Assembly (NCBI GenBank): GCA_004356175.1
Contig: SMXV01000056.1
Span: forward strand, 1 to 6,517
Direction of reading: 5' to 3'
Source of the DNA: Acidobacteriota bacterium
GTDB lineage: Bacteria > Actinomycetota > Acidimicrobiia > Spongiisociales > UBA5794
DNA length: 6,517 nucleotides
Positions 1-6,298 of the stretch are shown here, piece by piece. Each line of letters starts with the position of its first letter. Positions within the stretch are counted from its first letter, which is position 1. The translations under genes and the position numbers were made by a program. The notes beneath the pieces are model-generated. The model ran no database searches. It worked only from the letters and a program-made list of their open reading frames with translations, and had not been told where the DNA came from.

Positions 1-1
1 A

Positions 2-3000
2 CTCCAGAGCCTGTTTCTCGATGTGTTTCAAGGGACATCCGTCGACTACAAACTCGCGCTAGATGACTCAGGCGATGCCAGGATTCATTTCACGGTGTGG
101 ACAACCGACGGCGCGCCTGTGGAGATCGATCGTCGTTCGCTCGAGGACCGGGTGGTGGCGCTGTGCCGTACATGGCAGGATCAAGTGGCGGAGGAGCTAA
201 CTGACAGGGTCGGTGCCGCTGCTGCACGGGATCTCGCTGCAACGTGGACGGACAGGTTCCCCGAGTACTACAAGAATGCGACAGGAATGGCTGTTGCAGC
301 CGGTGATATCGTCAATCTCGACAGCCTCGCAGGTTCCGGCGCGGAGGTAATAGTTCGGCTTCAGAACGAGCACGGAGATCAGAATTCGCCGGGCACGCTC
401 GACGCTCTCACGCGCATAACTGTGTACCGGTCAACAGGCAAGCTCAACCTCTCTGAAATGATGCCCCACATAGAGAACCTCGGTCTGGCGGTTGTTGAGG
501 AGGTCCCGACTCGGCTTGAGGATGCCGGAGGCACCTTCATTCACGACTTTGGTGTCCTCACCCTTGCAGGGCAGAAGCTTGATGTCGAAGCCTGCGGCGA
601 AAGAATCGGATGGGCCATTGAGGCAGCTCTCGGCGGCGAGATCGAGTCCGATTCGCTTCACAGGTTGCTCGTGTCGACAGATCTCACCTATCGAGACATC
701 ATGATCCTCCGTGCGTACCGCGCCTATTGGCGCCTTGTGACTCCTTCGTACTCCGTCGGGTATGTCGACAATGCTCTGGCTTCCTATCCGAAGATCGCTG
801 AAGACCTTGTCAGGCTGTTCGAAGCCCGTCTTGGGGCCGATCACGACGCGGAGCGTGAGCAGGTTGTCAGCGCACGCATCGTCGCCGCGCTCGATGACGT
901 CTCATCCCTTGACGAGGACCGAATTCTTGCAGGGTTTCGAAAGCTGATTCTCGCGACGGTGCGCTCAAATGTCAGTGTTGCGGGTCGGCAATCACTTTCG
1001 TTGAAGTTTCGATCGGATGGCGTGCCCGAAATGCCAGACCCGAAACCGCTCTACGAGATATTTGTGTATTCGCATGAAGTCGAGGGAGTCCACCTTCGCG
1101 GCGGAATGGTCGCGCGAGGCGGTCTGAGGTGGTCCGATCGGATGGAGGACTACCGCACTGAGGTTCTCGGGCTGATGAAGGCTCAGATGACGAAGAACGC
1201 CGTGATCGTGCCGACGGGAGCCAAAGGCGGTTTCGTTGTGAAACGCCCGGCCGAGCCGGGACGACCGACCTACGACGAGGTGAAGAGCGCGTATTCGATC
1301 TTCATCCGCGGTCTACTCGACGTGACGGACAATCTGGTCGAGGGCGAGATTGTTCCACCCCAAGATGTTGTTCGGCACGATGGCGACGACCCGTACTTTG
1401 TAGTTGCCGCCGACAAGGGCACTGCGTCATTCTCTGATACCGCAAACGAGATTGCTCGCGAGTACGGATTCTGGCTCGACGATGCGTTCGCGTCCGGAGG
1501 TTCAGCAGGGTACGACCACAAAGCACTCGGCATCACTGCGCGAGGTGCCTGGGAGTCCGTGCGAAGGCACTTTCTCGACTTGGGTGTCAACGTCGATTCT
1601 GACGAGATTACGACAGTGGGTATTGGGGACATGTCGGGTGACGTGTTCGGCAACGGCATGCTTCTCTCCAAGCATCTCAAACTCGTTGCCGCATTCGATC
1701 ACAGGCATATCTTCATCGACCCGACGCCAGATCCAGCGACATCGTGGACGGAGCGCGACCGCATCTCGCGCATCAAGCGATCAAGCTGGGCCGACTACGA
1801 CACGACCCTCATATCGGAGGGTGGGGGAGTCTTCGAGAGAACTGCCAAGAGCATCGAACTGTCCTCCGAGATCCAGAACCTTCTCGAAACGACAGAGACG
1901 GAACTCACGCCGAACGAACTGATTCGGCTTGTCCTCAAGGCTCGGGTCGACCTGCTTTGGAATGGTGGCATTGGAACGTATGTGAAGTCGCGGGGAGAGT
2001 CACATGACGTAGTCCAGGATCGCACAAACGATGCCGTCAGAGTCAACGGCCGCGACCTGCGGTGCAGGGTCATTGGCGAGGGCGGCAACCTCGGTTGTAC
2101 CCAGAGAGGACGGATTGAGTACGAACGCAGGGGCGGCAAGGTGTTTGCTGACTTCATAGACAATGTTGCGGGAGTGCACACATCCGATCGTGAGGTCAAC
2201 GTAAAGATTCTTCTTGGTGTTGCTGTAGCGAATGGTTCGCTGCTTCAGGCCGACCGTGACAAGGTTGTTGAGGATGTGACCGATGATGTGGCCGAGGCAG
2301 TGTTGTACGACAACTTTCTTGCTGCTCAGATCATCGCACAGGAAACATTGTCCTCGGCGAAGCAGATTGAGGAATATACCGATCTGATCGACCGGCTCGA
2401 GCGCGAGGGGATTCTTGATCGGGAACTCGAGTTCTTGCCCAGCGCCGACGAGATGGCCCAGCGTTCAAGAGACGGCAAGTCGATGGCGGCCCCAGAGGTC
2501 TCAGTCCTCCTCGCGTACGCAAAACGAAGTCTGACGGAGCACCTTATCCAATCGAAACTTCCAGACGATCCGCATTTCGAATCCGATCTGCTGGCGTACT
2601 TTCCTGCGCTGATTGCAGCGAGGTTCCCCGACGAGATTGCCGCTCACCCCCTTCGCAGAGAGCTTATTTCCACAATTGTCGCGAACCAGGTGCTGAACTC
2701 GCAAGGAAGCACGTTCTACTCGAGAATGCGGACGCTTTCGGGCGCGTCCGCCGCCATGATTGTTCGTGCATACAGAGTTGCCCGTGCCGTGGTTGGCGCC
2801 AATGACCGATGGTTGGCCATTGAAGAATTGGCTGGTCAGCTCGATCCCGTCATATCGAACAGGATGCTCCAGGATGTCGACGACCTTGTGTCGTACGTGG
2901 CACGCTGGTATCTGCTGCGACCGAATGGCCGATCCGTCGATGAGGAGATCGAGGCCGTATCTGATGACTTCGCTGCTTTGTCCGACGGATTTCCTGGCAT

Positions 3001-3487
3001 GGCGCCACTCGCGTGGCATGAACCATACGAGGCATTGATTGTGGAGATGAACGAGGCGGGCGTACCTCAGGATCTCGCGGTGCGCCATGCCTACCAGCGT
3101 GCGTTGAGGCGGGGTCCTGACATCGTGGATATCGCACACCGATTTGACAGAGATGTGCTCGATGTTGCTTCTCTGTACGCCGAGGCGAGTCACGTATTTC
3201 GGATTGGCTGGCTTGATCGGCAGGTTCGCAAGCTGCCGGGTACGGCATCCTTTGACCGGCTAGCAATCGAGGCTGTTCGTGACGACATCCTGCAGCTACG
3301 AAGGCTCGTCGTTTCCCTCGTGCTAGAGGAGGCGGACGGATCGATCGAGCGGTTCATTGCGGCGCGCGAGCGCCTCATGCCACGGCTCGACCGCTGGTAC
3401 ACGTGGCTCACACGAGACGGAATCCAGGACGTCTCAGCAGCAATGATCGCAACACGAAGACTCCACCGACTCCTCGTCCGCAAATAA
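2..3487 (+). CDS. gdh: NAD-specific glutamate dehydrogenase, large (180-kDa) class, 5'-truncated by window edge
   Basis: Catalyses oxidative deamination of L-glutamate to 2-oxoglutarate and ammonium with NAD+, in the cytoplasm. The frame is open to the left edge (LQSLFLD precedes the GTG at 23), so about 1,161 C-terminal codons are present. Family members are about 1,600 residues, so roughly 450 N-terminal residues, the ACT-like regulatory part, lie outside. Recognisable in order: RGGLRWSDRMEDYRTE (from about 1115); MTKNAVIVPTGAKGG with the two substrate/catalytic lysines at 1193-1195 and 1223-1225; GDMSGDVFGNGM with the conserved Asp at 1628-1630; LLWNGGIGTY (about 1951-1980); GEGGNLGCTQRGRIEYE in the NAD-binding domain (from 2075); DNVAGVHTSDREVN (about 2159-2200). 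A long helical C-terminal region follows to the TAA at 3485-3487. No frameshift or internal stop is visible. The second signature differs from the usual DNSAGVD(C/T)SDHEVN. In mycobacteria this enzyme is controlled by GarA binding; nothing here shows whether that applies. Function is certain at family level. Confidence 0.96.
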   Translation, partial: LQSLFLDVFQGTSVDYKLALDDSGDARIHFTVWTTDGAPVEIDRRSLEDRVVALCRTWQDQVAEELTDRVGAAAARDLAATWTDRFPEYYKNATGMAVAAGDIVNLDSLAGSGAEVIVRLQNEHGDQNSPGTLDALTRITVYRSTGKLNLSEMMPHIENLGLAVVEEVPTRLEDAGGTFIHDFGVLTLAGQKLDVEACGERIGWAIEAALGGEIESDSLHRLLVSTDLTYRDIMILRAYRAYWRLVTPSYSVGYVDNALASYPKIAEDLVRLFEARLGADHDAEREQVVSARIVAALDDVSSLDEDRILAGFRKLILATVRSNVSVAGRQSLSLKFRSDGVPEMPDPKPLYEIFVYSHEVEGVHLRGGMVARGGLRWSDRMEDYRTEVLGLMKAQMTKNAVIVPTGAKGGFVVKRPAEPGRPTYDEVKSAYSIFIRGLLDVTDNLVEGEIVPPQDVVRHDGDDPYFVVAADKGTASFSDTANEIAREYGFWLDDAFASGGSAGYDHKALGITARGAWESVRRHFLDLGVNVDSDEITTVGIGDMSGDVFGNGMLLSKHLKLVAAFDHRHIFIDPTPDPATSWTERDRISRIKRSSWADYDTTLISEGGGVFERTAKSIELSSEIQNLLETTETELTPNELIRLVLKARVDLLWNGGIGTYVKSRGESHDVVQDRTNDAVRVNGRDLRCRVIGEGGNLGCTQRGRIEYERRGGKVFADFIDNVAGVHTSDREVNVKILLGVAVANGSLLQADRDKVVEDVTDDVAEAVLYDNFLAAQIIAQETLSSAKQIEEYTDLIDRLEREGILDRELEFLPSADEMAQRSRDGKSMAAPEVSVLLAYAKRSLTEHLIQSKLPDDPHFESDLLAYFPALIAARFPDEIAAHPLRRELISTIVANQVLNSQGSTFYSRMRTLSGASAAMIVRAYRVARAVVGANDRWLAIEELAGQLDPVISNRMLQDVDDLVSYVARWYLLRPNGRSVDEEIEAVSDDFAALSDGFPGMAPLAWHEPYEALIVEMNEAGVPQDLAVRHAYQRALRRGPDIVDIAHRFDRDVLDVASLYAEASHVFRIGWLDRQVRKLPGTASFDRLAIEAVRDDILQLRRLVVSLVLEEADGSIERFIAARERLMPRLDRWYTWLTRDGIQDVSAAMIATRRLHRLLVRK

Positions 3488-3564
3488 CCAATTCGCTGGC
3501 GTTCTCACCCTCTCTGTACCGACACCGTGAGCGCGTCTCTCCCGTCGCGGAAGAGAGGTCAGAA

Positions 3565-3590
3565 GCGGGAACGCCAAGGGCGTTCCTTGC
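3565..3590 (+). terminator. Stem-loop downstream of GDH, candidate terminator
   Basis: GGAACGCC (3568-3575) and GGCGTTCC (3579-3586) form a perfect 8-bp stem around a 3-nt loop. With one bulge and a G-U pair the stem extends outward to 3565/3590. It lies about 80 nt past the GDH stop. No T-run follows, so if it terminates it does so weakly or as a hairpin-only terminator of the kind proposed in actinobacteria. The same GAACGCC could instead pair with GGCGTTC at 3498-3504. Role is inferred; the inverted repeat is seen directly. Confidence 0.4.
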
Positions 3591-3611
3591 GAGAAGTCCT
3601 TCGGATTCTCG
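3590..3611 (+). terminator. Second adjacent stem-loop between GDH and paaA
   Basis: CGAGAA-G-TCC (3590-3599) pairs with GGATTCTCG (3603-3611): nine base pairs with a single bulged G at 3596 and a TTC loop. It directly abuts the previous hairpin. No T-run follows; the next bases are GGGGAACATG. The tandem arrangement suggests insulation of the GDH transcript from the paa promoter 70-100 nt further on. It might also be a transcript-end stabiliser. Confidence 0.35.
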
Positions 3612-3683
3612 GGGGAACATGGATCAGGGGCAACCGTCTCGAAAATCCTGCGGAACCGCGATCAGAGGGGAAGAAGAAACTCC

Positions 3684-3711
3684 TTGCAAACGAACGTTCG
3701 TTTGTTATGAT
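3684..3711 (+). promoter_or_regulatory. Predicted paa operon promoter (-35 TTGCAA, extended -10 TGTTATGAT)
   Basis: TTGCAA at 3684-3689 resembles the sigma70-type -35 TTGACA. TATGAT at 3706-3711 differs from TATAAT at one position. The spacer is 16 bp and a TGn element (3703-3705) precedes the -10, making it an extended -10. This places the transcript start near 3717-3719, giving a leader of about 20 nt before the GTG at 3737. The promoter is the only good match I see in the 3488-3736 gap and sits just after the putative GDH terminators. It is a prediction by consensus, not mapped. Confidence 0.62.
3687..3704. promoter_or_regulatory. Perfect 18-bp palindrome in the paa promoter spacer, candidate TetR-type (PaaR) operator
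   Basis: CAAACGAACGTTCGTTTG reads identically on both strands over all 18 bases; the next flanking pair (G3686/T3705) breaks the symmetry. It covers the end of the -35 and the whole spacer up to the -10, the classic place for a repressor to exclude RNA polymerase. TetR-family regulators named PaaR control paa operons in several bacteria and release DNA on binding phenylacetyl-CoA. From memory, the Thermus PaaR site resembles CNAACGNNCGTTNG, which fits inside this palindrome in two overlapping registers. No regulator gene is in the window, so the protein partner is inferred. Confidence 0.65.
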
Positions 3712-3728
3712 GATTGAGTTCGACCCAT

Positions 3729-3732
3729 GGAG
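3729..3732 (+). promoter_or_regulatory. Ribosome binding site for paaA at GTG 3737
   Basis: GGAG lies 4 nt before GTG 3737, inside the short leader predicted from the promoter. The alternative ATGs at 3707 and 3710 have no Shine-Dalgarno sequence at usable distance, since the bases before them are the palindrome. The spacing is slightly short but this site decides between the starts. Confidence 0.5.
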
Positions 3733-3736
3733 CACT

Positions 3737-4693
3737 GTGAAGAATCGTGACATTGACGACGAAGGGCAGCAGAAGTTCGATGACATAATCGCTGCAGACG
3801 AGAAGGTGGAGCCGAGGGACTGGATGCCCGAAGGGTATCGAGCGACTGTGATTCGCCAGATGGCGCAGCACGCCCACTCCGAAGTAATCGGCATGCAACC
3901 AGAGGCAAACTGGATTCTGAGAGCGCCCACTCTGTTGCGAAAATCAATATTGATTGCCAAGGTTCAGGACGAGGCAGGTCACGGTCTCTATTTGTACTCC
4001 GCCACTGAGACGCTTGGTGTCTCGCGCCACGAACTCGAGGATCTACTCCACCGAGGTCGCCAGAAGTACTCGTCAATTTTCAACTATCCAACCTTGAGTT
4101 GGGCAGACATGGGGACCATAGGGTGGCTTGTGGATGGCGCCGCGATCGTGAACCAGATTGTGCTCCAGGGAACGTCATACGGTCCCTACAGCAGAGCCAT
4201 GGTGAAAATCTGCAAAGAAGAGAGTTTCCACGCCCGCCAGGGATTCAGCATCTTGATGGCTCTGACGTCAGGATCTGACGCTCAGAAAGCCATGGCGCAG
4301 GATTCGATGGATCGTTGGTGGTGGCCCGCGCTCATGATGTTCGGGCCACACGACTCAGAGTCGACTCACACAGAGGAGTCGATGGCGTGGAAAATCAAGC
4401 GTATGTCGAATGACGATCTACGCCAAAAGTTCATTGACCAGACCGTGCCGCAGGCGCACTACCTGGGCCTCAAGATTCCTGATCCTGAGCTGCGTTTCGA
4501 CAGCGAGACTGAGCAGTGGCGCACCGGCGAAATTGATTGGGACGAGTTTTGGGCAGTCGTCAAGGGCGACGGACCTTTGAACCGCGAACGCATTTCGCAC
4601 AAGGTTCGGGCATGGGAGGATGGGGCATGGGTACGTGCTGGTGCCTCGGCCTACGCCGACAAGCAAGTCGAGATGCTCGACAAGAGTGCCTGA
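3737..4693 (+). CDS. paaA: Phenylacetyl-CoA epoxidase (1,2-epoxidase) catalytic subunit PaaA
   Basis: Di-iron oxygenase subunit that inserts one oxygen atom of O2 into the ring of phenylacetyl-CoA, giving the 1,2-epoxide; works in the cytoplasmic PaaABCE complex. From GTG 3737 the product is 318 residues (E. coli PaaA is about 309). Near-identical family blocks: EPRDWMPEGYR, QHAHSEVIGMQPE, KVQDEAGHGLYLYSA, KYSSIFNYPTLSWADMG, GWLVDGAAIVNQ, SYGPYSRAMVKICKEESFH, RWWWPALMMFGP. Likely iron ligands are Glu49 (HSE), the first ExxH (Glu79, His82) and the second ExxH (Glu162, His165). Start choice: ATGs at 3707 and 3710 are in frame and would add 10 or 9 residues (MMIEFDPWST) but lie inside the predicted -10. 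GTG 3737 has a GGAG and gives a family-like N terminus. An automatic annotation may use 3707. It is the first gene of the operon; its TGA overlaps the paaB ribosome binding site. Confidence 0.96.
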   Translation: MKNRDIDDEGQQKFDDIIAADEKVEPRDWMPEGYRATVIRQMAQHAHSEVIGMQPEANWILRAPTLLRKSILIAKVQDEAGHGLYLYSATETLGVSRHELEDLLHRGRQKYSSIFNYPTLSWADMGTIGWLVDGAAIVNQIVLQGTSYGPYSRAMVKICKEESFHARQGFSILMALTSGSDAQKAMAQDSMDRWWWPALMMFGPHDSESTHTEESMAWKIKRMSNDDLRQKFIDQTVPQAHYLGLKIPDPELRFDSETEQWRTGEIDWDEFWAVVKGDGPLNRERISHKVRAWEDGAWVRAGASAYADKQVEMLDKSA

Positions 4694-4698
4694 GGAGG
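4693..4698 (+). promoter_or_regulatory. Strong ribosome binding site of paaB
   Basis: AGGAGG begins on the last base of the paaA stop codon (TGA 4691-4693) and ends 6 nt before ATG 4705. It fixes the paaB start and therefore supports the N-terminal extension of this PaaB as real. Its overlap with the paaA stop favours coupled translation. Confidence 0.8.
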
Positions 4699-4704
4699 AC
4701 ACAC

Positions 4705-5046
4705 ATGAGTTACGAAGCACACGTTGCGCCGGGTACCGACCAAGAGAAAATCAGCTTCGGTGAAACCACAGATCATGGCCATCCACTGTGGGAGGTGTTC
4801 GTACGACCCAAGCGAGGTTTGAGCCATGTCCACGTCGGATCATTGCACGCCTCCGATTCGGAATCTGCGATCCAGAACGCGCGTGACAGCTACACACGGC
4901 GTGTCGAGGGTGTCAGCGTCTGGGTTGTGCCTTCATCCGAAATTGTTGCCTCAGACGACGCTGACTCGATGTTTGCTCCCTTTGAACATGTTCCGTATCG
5001 ACATCCTTCCTTCTACGAGATCCCTAAGGAGGTTCGGCGTCTGTGA
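4705..5046 (+). CDS. paaB: Phenylacetyl-CoA epoxidase subunit PaaB
   Basis: Small non-catalytic subunit that bridges PaaAC heterodimers in the epoxidase complex. The 113-residue product has the family core LWEVFVRPKRGLSHVHVGSL, then A-x-NARDSYTRR-x-EG-x-S-x-WVVPSSEIVAS and, near the C terminus, YRHPSFYEIP. These match E. coli PaaB (95 residues) almost block for block. About 20 extra residues (MSYEAHVAPGTDQEKISFGE and following) precede the core; they are polar and have no membrane segment. An AGGAGG 6 nt upstream supports this start, and no other Met lies before the core. The gap to paaA is 11 nt; the gene ends in GTGA, shared with the paaC start (4-nt overlap). Confidence 0.96.
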   Translation: MSYEAHVAPGTDQEKISFGETTDHGHPLWEVFVRPKRGLSHVHVGSLHASDSESAIQNARDSYTRRVEGVSVWVVPSSEIVASDDADSMFAPFEHVPYRHPSFYEIPKEVRRL

Positions 5047-5822
5047 CCACCAAAGAGGACACGACAATCGCGACCGGCCAGTTCGGCGTCTACCTGATCC
5101 GCCATGCTGACGACAACCTCGTACTTGGTCAACGCCTTGCCGAGTATGTCACCCGAGCACCAGACCTCGAAGAGGAACTGGCGGTGGCCAACATTGCACT
5201 CGACCACATCGGACTTGCAACGCACCTGTTCACATACGCGGCAACTCTCGTCGACGGCGACACGAGCGCTGACGATCTTGCAATGCTTCGATCAGAACGC
5301 GAGTACAGCAACGTGCTCCTTGTTGAGCAGCCGCACGACGGGTTCGGCGACGTGATGGTGCGACAGTTCCTATTCGACGCTTACCAGCTGCTCCTATGGC
5401 AGGCGTTGTCAACGTCTGGCGACTCAACCCTTTCTGGAATCGCGCAGCGAGCAGAGCGAGAGGCGACCTATCACCTCAGGCACTCATCCAACTGGTTGAT
5501 TCGCCTCGGTGACGGGACGTCAGAGAGCCACTCCCGGATGCAGCAATCGATCAACAGAATGTGGCGTTTCACAGGCGAGCTCTTCGAGTCAGACGAACTG
5601 GATGTCGCCGTGGCCGCCAGCGGCGTCGGAGCCGACCCGGTCGAACTTGAAGGTGCCTGGCGAGCATGCGTCGCCGACGTGATTGACGAAGCAACCCTCT
5701 CCATTCCAGAAGATCCCTACCAGGCATCCGGAGGCCGATCCGGTATCCATACCGAACACCTCGGACCGATGCTTGCTGAAATGCAGTCTCTTGCGCGTTC
5801 GTACCCGGGGTTGTCATGGTGA
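5043..5822 (+). CDS. paaC: Phenylacetyl-CoA epoxidase structural subunit PaaC
   Basis: Ferritin-like partner of PaaA: forms the stable PaaAC subcomplex and helps bind the CoA substrate but is regarded as catalytically inactive in E. coli. The product is 259 residues (E. coli about 248). Family blocks: LVLGQRLAEYVTRAPDLEEE, NIALDHIGLATH, SEREYSNVLLVEQP, RQFLFDAYQ, EREATYHLRHS, MQQSINRMWRFTGELF, and the C-terminal HTEHLGPMLAEMQ. Where PaaA has the iron-binding DEAGH, this protein has ALDHIG, so the first ExxH motif is lost; the second region (EATYH) keeps a Glu/His pair. That fits a structural rather than catalytic role. Start is GTG 5043, overlapping the paaB stop by 4 nt, with AAGGAGG at 5026-5032, 10 nt upstream. 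It overlaps paaD by 7 nt. Confidence 0.95.
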   Translation: MTTKEDTTIATGQFGVYLIRHADDNLVLGQRLAEYVTRAPDLEEELAVANIALDHIGLATHLFTYAATLVDGDTSADDLAMLRSEREYSNVLLVEQPHDGFGDVMVRQFLFDAYQLLLWQALSTSGDSTLSGIAQRAEREATYHLRHSSNWLIRLGDGTSESHSRMQQSINRMWRFTGELFESDELDVAVAASGVGADPVELEGAWRACVADVIDEATLSIPEDPYQASGGRSGIHTEHLGPMLAEMQSLARSYPGLSW

Positions 5823-6298
5823 TCGGCACAACGACCAGACTCGAACACGCCACGTCCCTACTGGAGCGCGTGGTTGACCCTGACCTACCGTTCCTTTCGA
5901 TCGCCGACATCGCCATCCTGCGAGACGTGGAGGTCTCCGACTCTGGCGACGTCGTCGTGACGATTACCCCGACCTACTCTGGCTGTCCTGCGCTTGGCGT
6001 GATAACTGAGGATATTGATGCGACCCTGATCGCCGGAGGTTTTCGTAGCGTGACTGTTGAGGTGTCACACTCACCAGCATGGACAACTGAGTGGATGTCG
6101 GACAGCGCCAAGGCAAAGTTAATTGAGAACCGAATAGCACCCCCGGACGCCCTGTTGTCCGTCGTTCCAGAGATTCTTTGTCCCATGTGCGCCTCGGACG
6201 AGATCTCGGTGCTGTCTGAATTCGGTTCAACTGCATGCAAGTCGCTCATGGTCTGTACACGGTGTCGTGAGCCGTTCGACTACTTCAAGGCGATCTGA
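5816..6298 (+). CDS. paaD: Phenylacetyl-CoA epoxidase accessory/maturation protein PaaD
   Basis: PaaD is needed for epoxidase activity in vivo and is thought to help assemble or repair a metal centre; it is not a stable part of the PaaABCE complex. The 160-residue product (E. coli about 165) has an N-terminal DUF59/MIP18-like domain (about residues 10-95) with VVDPDLPFLSIADI, PTYSGCPA with the conserved Cys57, and SPAWTTEWMS. A C-terminal metal-binding knuckle follows: CPMC (Cys122, Cys125), STACKSL (Cys141) and CTRC (Cys147, Cys150), ending REPFDYFKAI. The extra C-terminal Cys module separates PaaD from ordinary SUF-type DUF59 proteins. ATG 5816 overlaps paaC by 7 nt with GGGG 5 nt upstream; GTG 5819 (4-nt overlap with the paaC stop) is nearly as good and changes only one residue. 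Confidence 0.95.
   Translation: MVIGTTTRLEHATSLLERVVDPDLPFLSIADIAILRDVEVSDSGDVVVTITPTYSGCPALGVITEDIDATLIAGGFRSVTVEVSHSPAWTTEWMSDSAKAKLIENRIAPPDALLSVVPEILCPMCASDEISVLSEFGSTACKSLMVCTRCREPFDYFKAI

Noticed and set aside
23..25. GTG at 23 as the start of GDH
   Set aside because: The same frame continues open to the left edge with family-like residues, and the family has about 450 more N-terminal residues; the gene is cut by the window.
1404..1922. 172-codon + strand frame overlapping GDH
   Set aside because: Low-complexity Ser/Arg/Thr-rich product in an alternate frame of the GDH catalytic domain; no motif.
2501..3193. 230-codon open frame on the minus strand inside GDH
   Set aside because: It lies wholly opposite a well-conserved gene, has no recognisable domain, and has a composition typical of an antisense shadow.
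3598..3605. UUCG tetraloop closed by C-G in the second hairpin
   Set aside because: The pair just below would be a C-A mismatch; the alternative 3-nt loop gives a longer continuous stem.
3403..3717. Possible small gene of 104 codons bridging the end of GDH and the intergenic gap
   Set aside because: It begins inside GDH, has no ribosome binding site that I can see and no recognisable family, and covers the hairpins and operator.
3527..3736. Upstream ATG 3527 giving a 388-residue PaaA
   Set aside because: The added 70 residues resemble no PaaA, are rich in Arg/Ser/Gly as expected for non-coding reading, and would run through the hairpins, promoter and operator.
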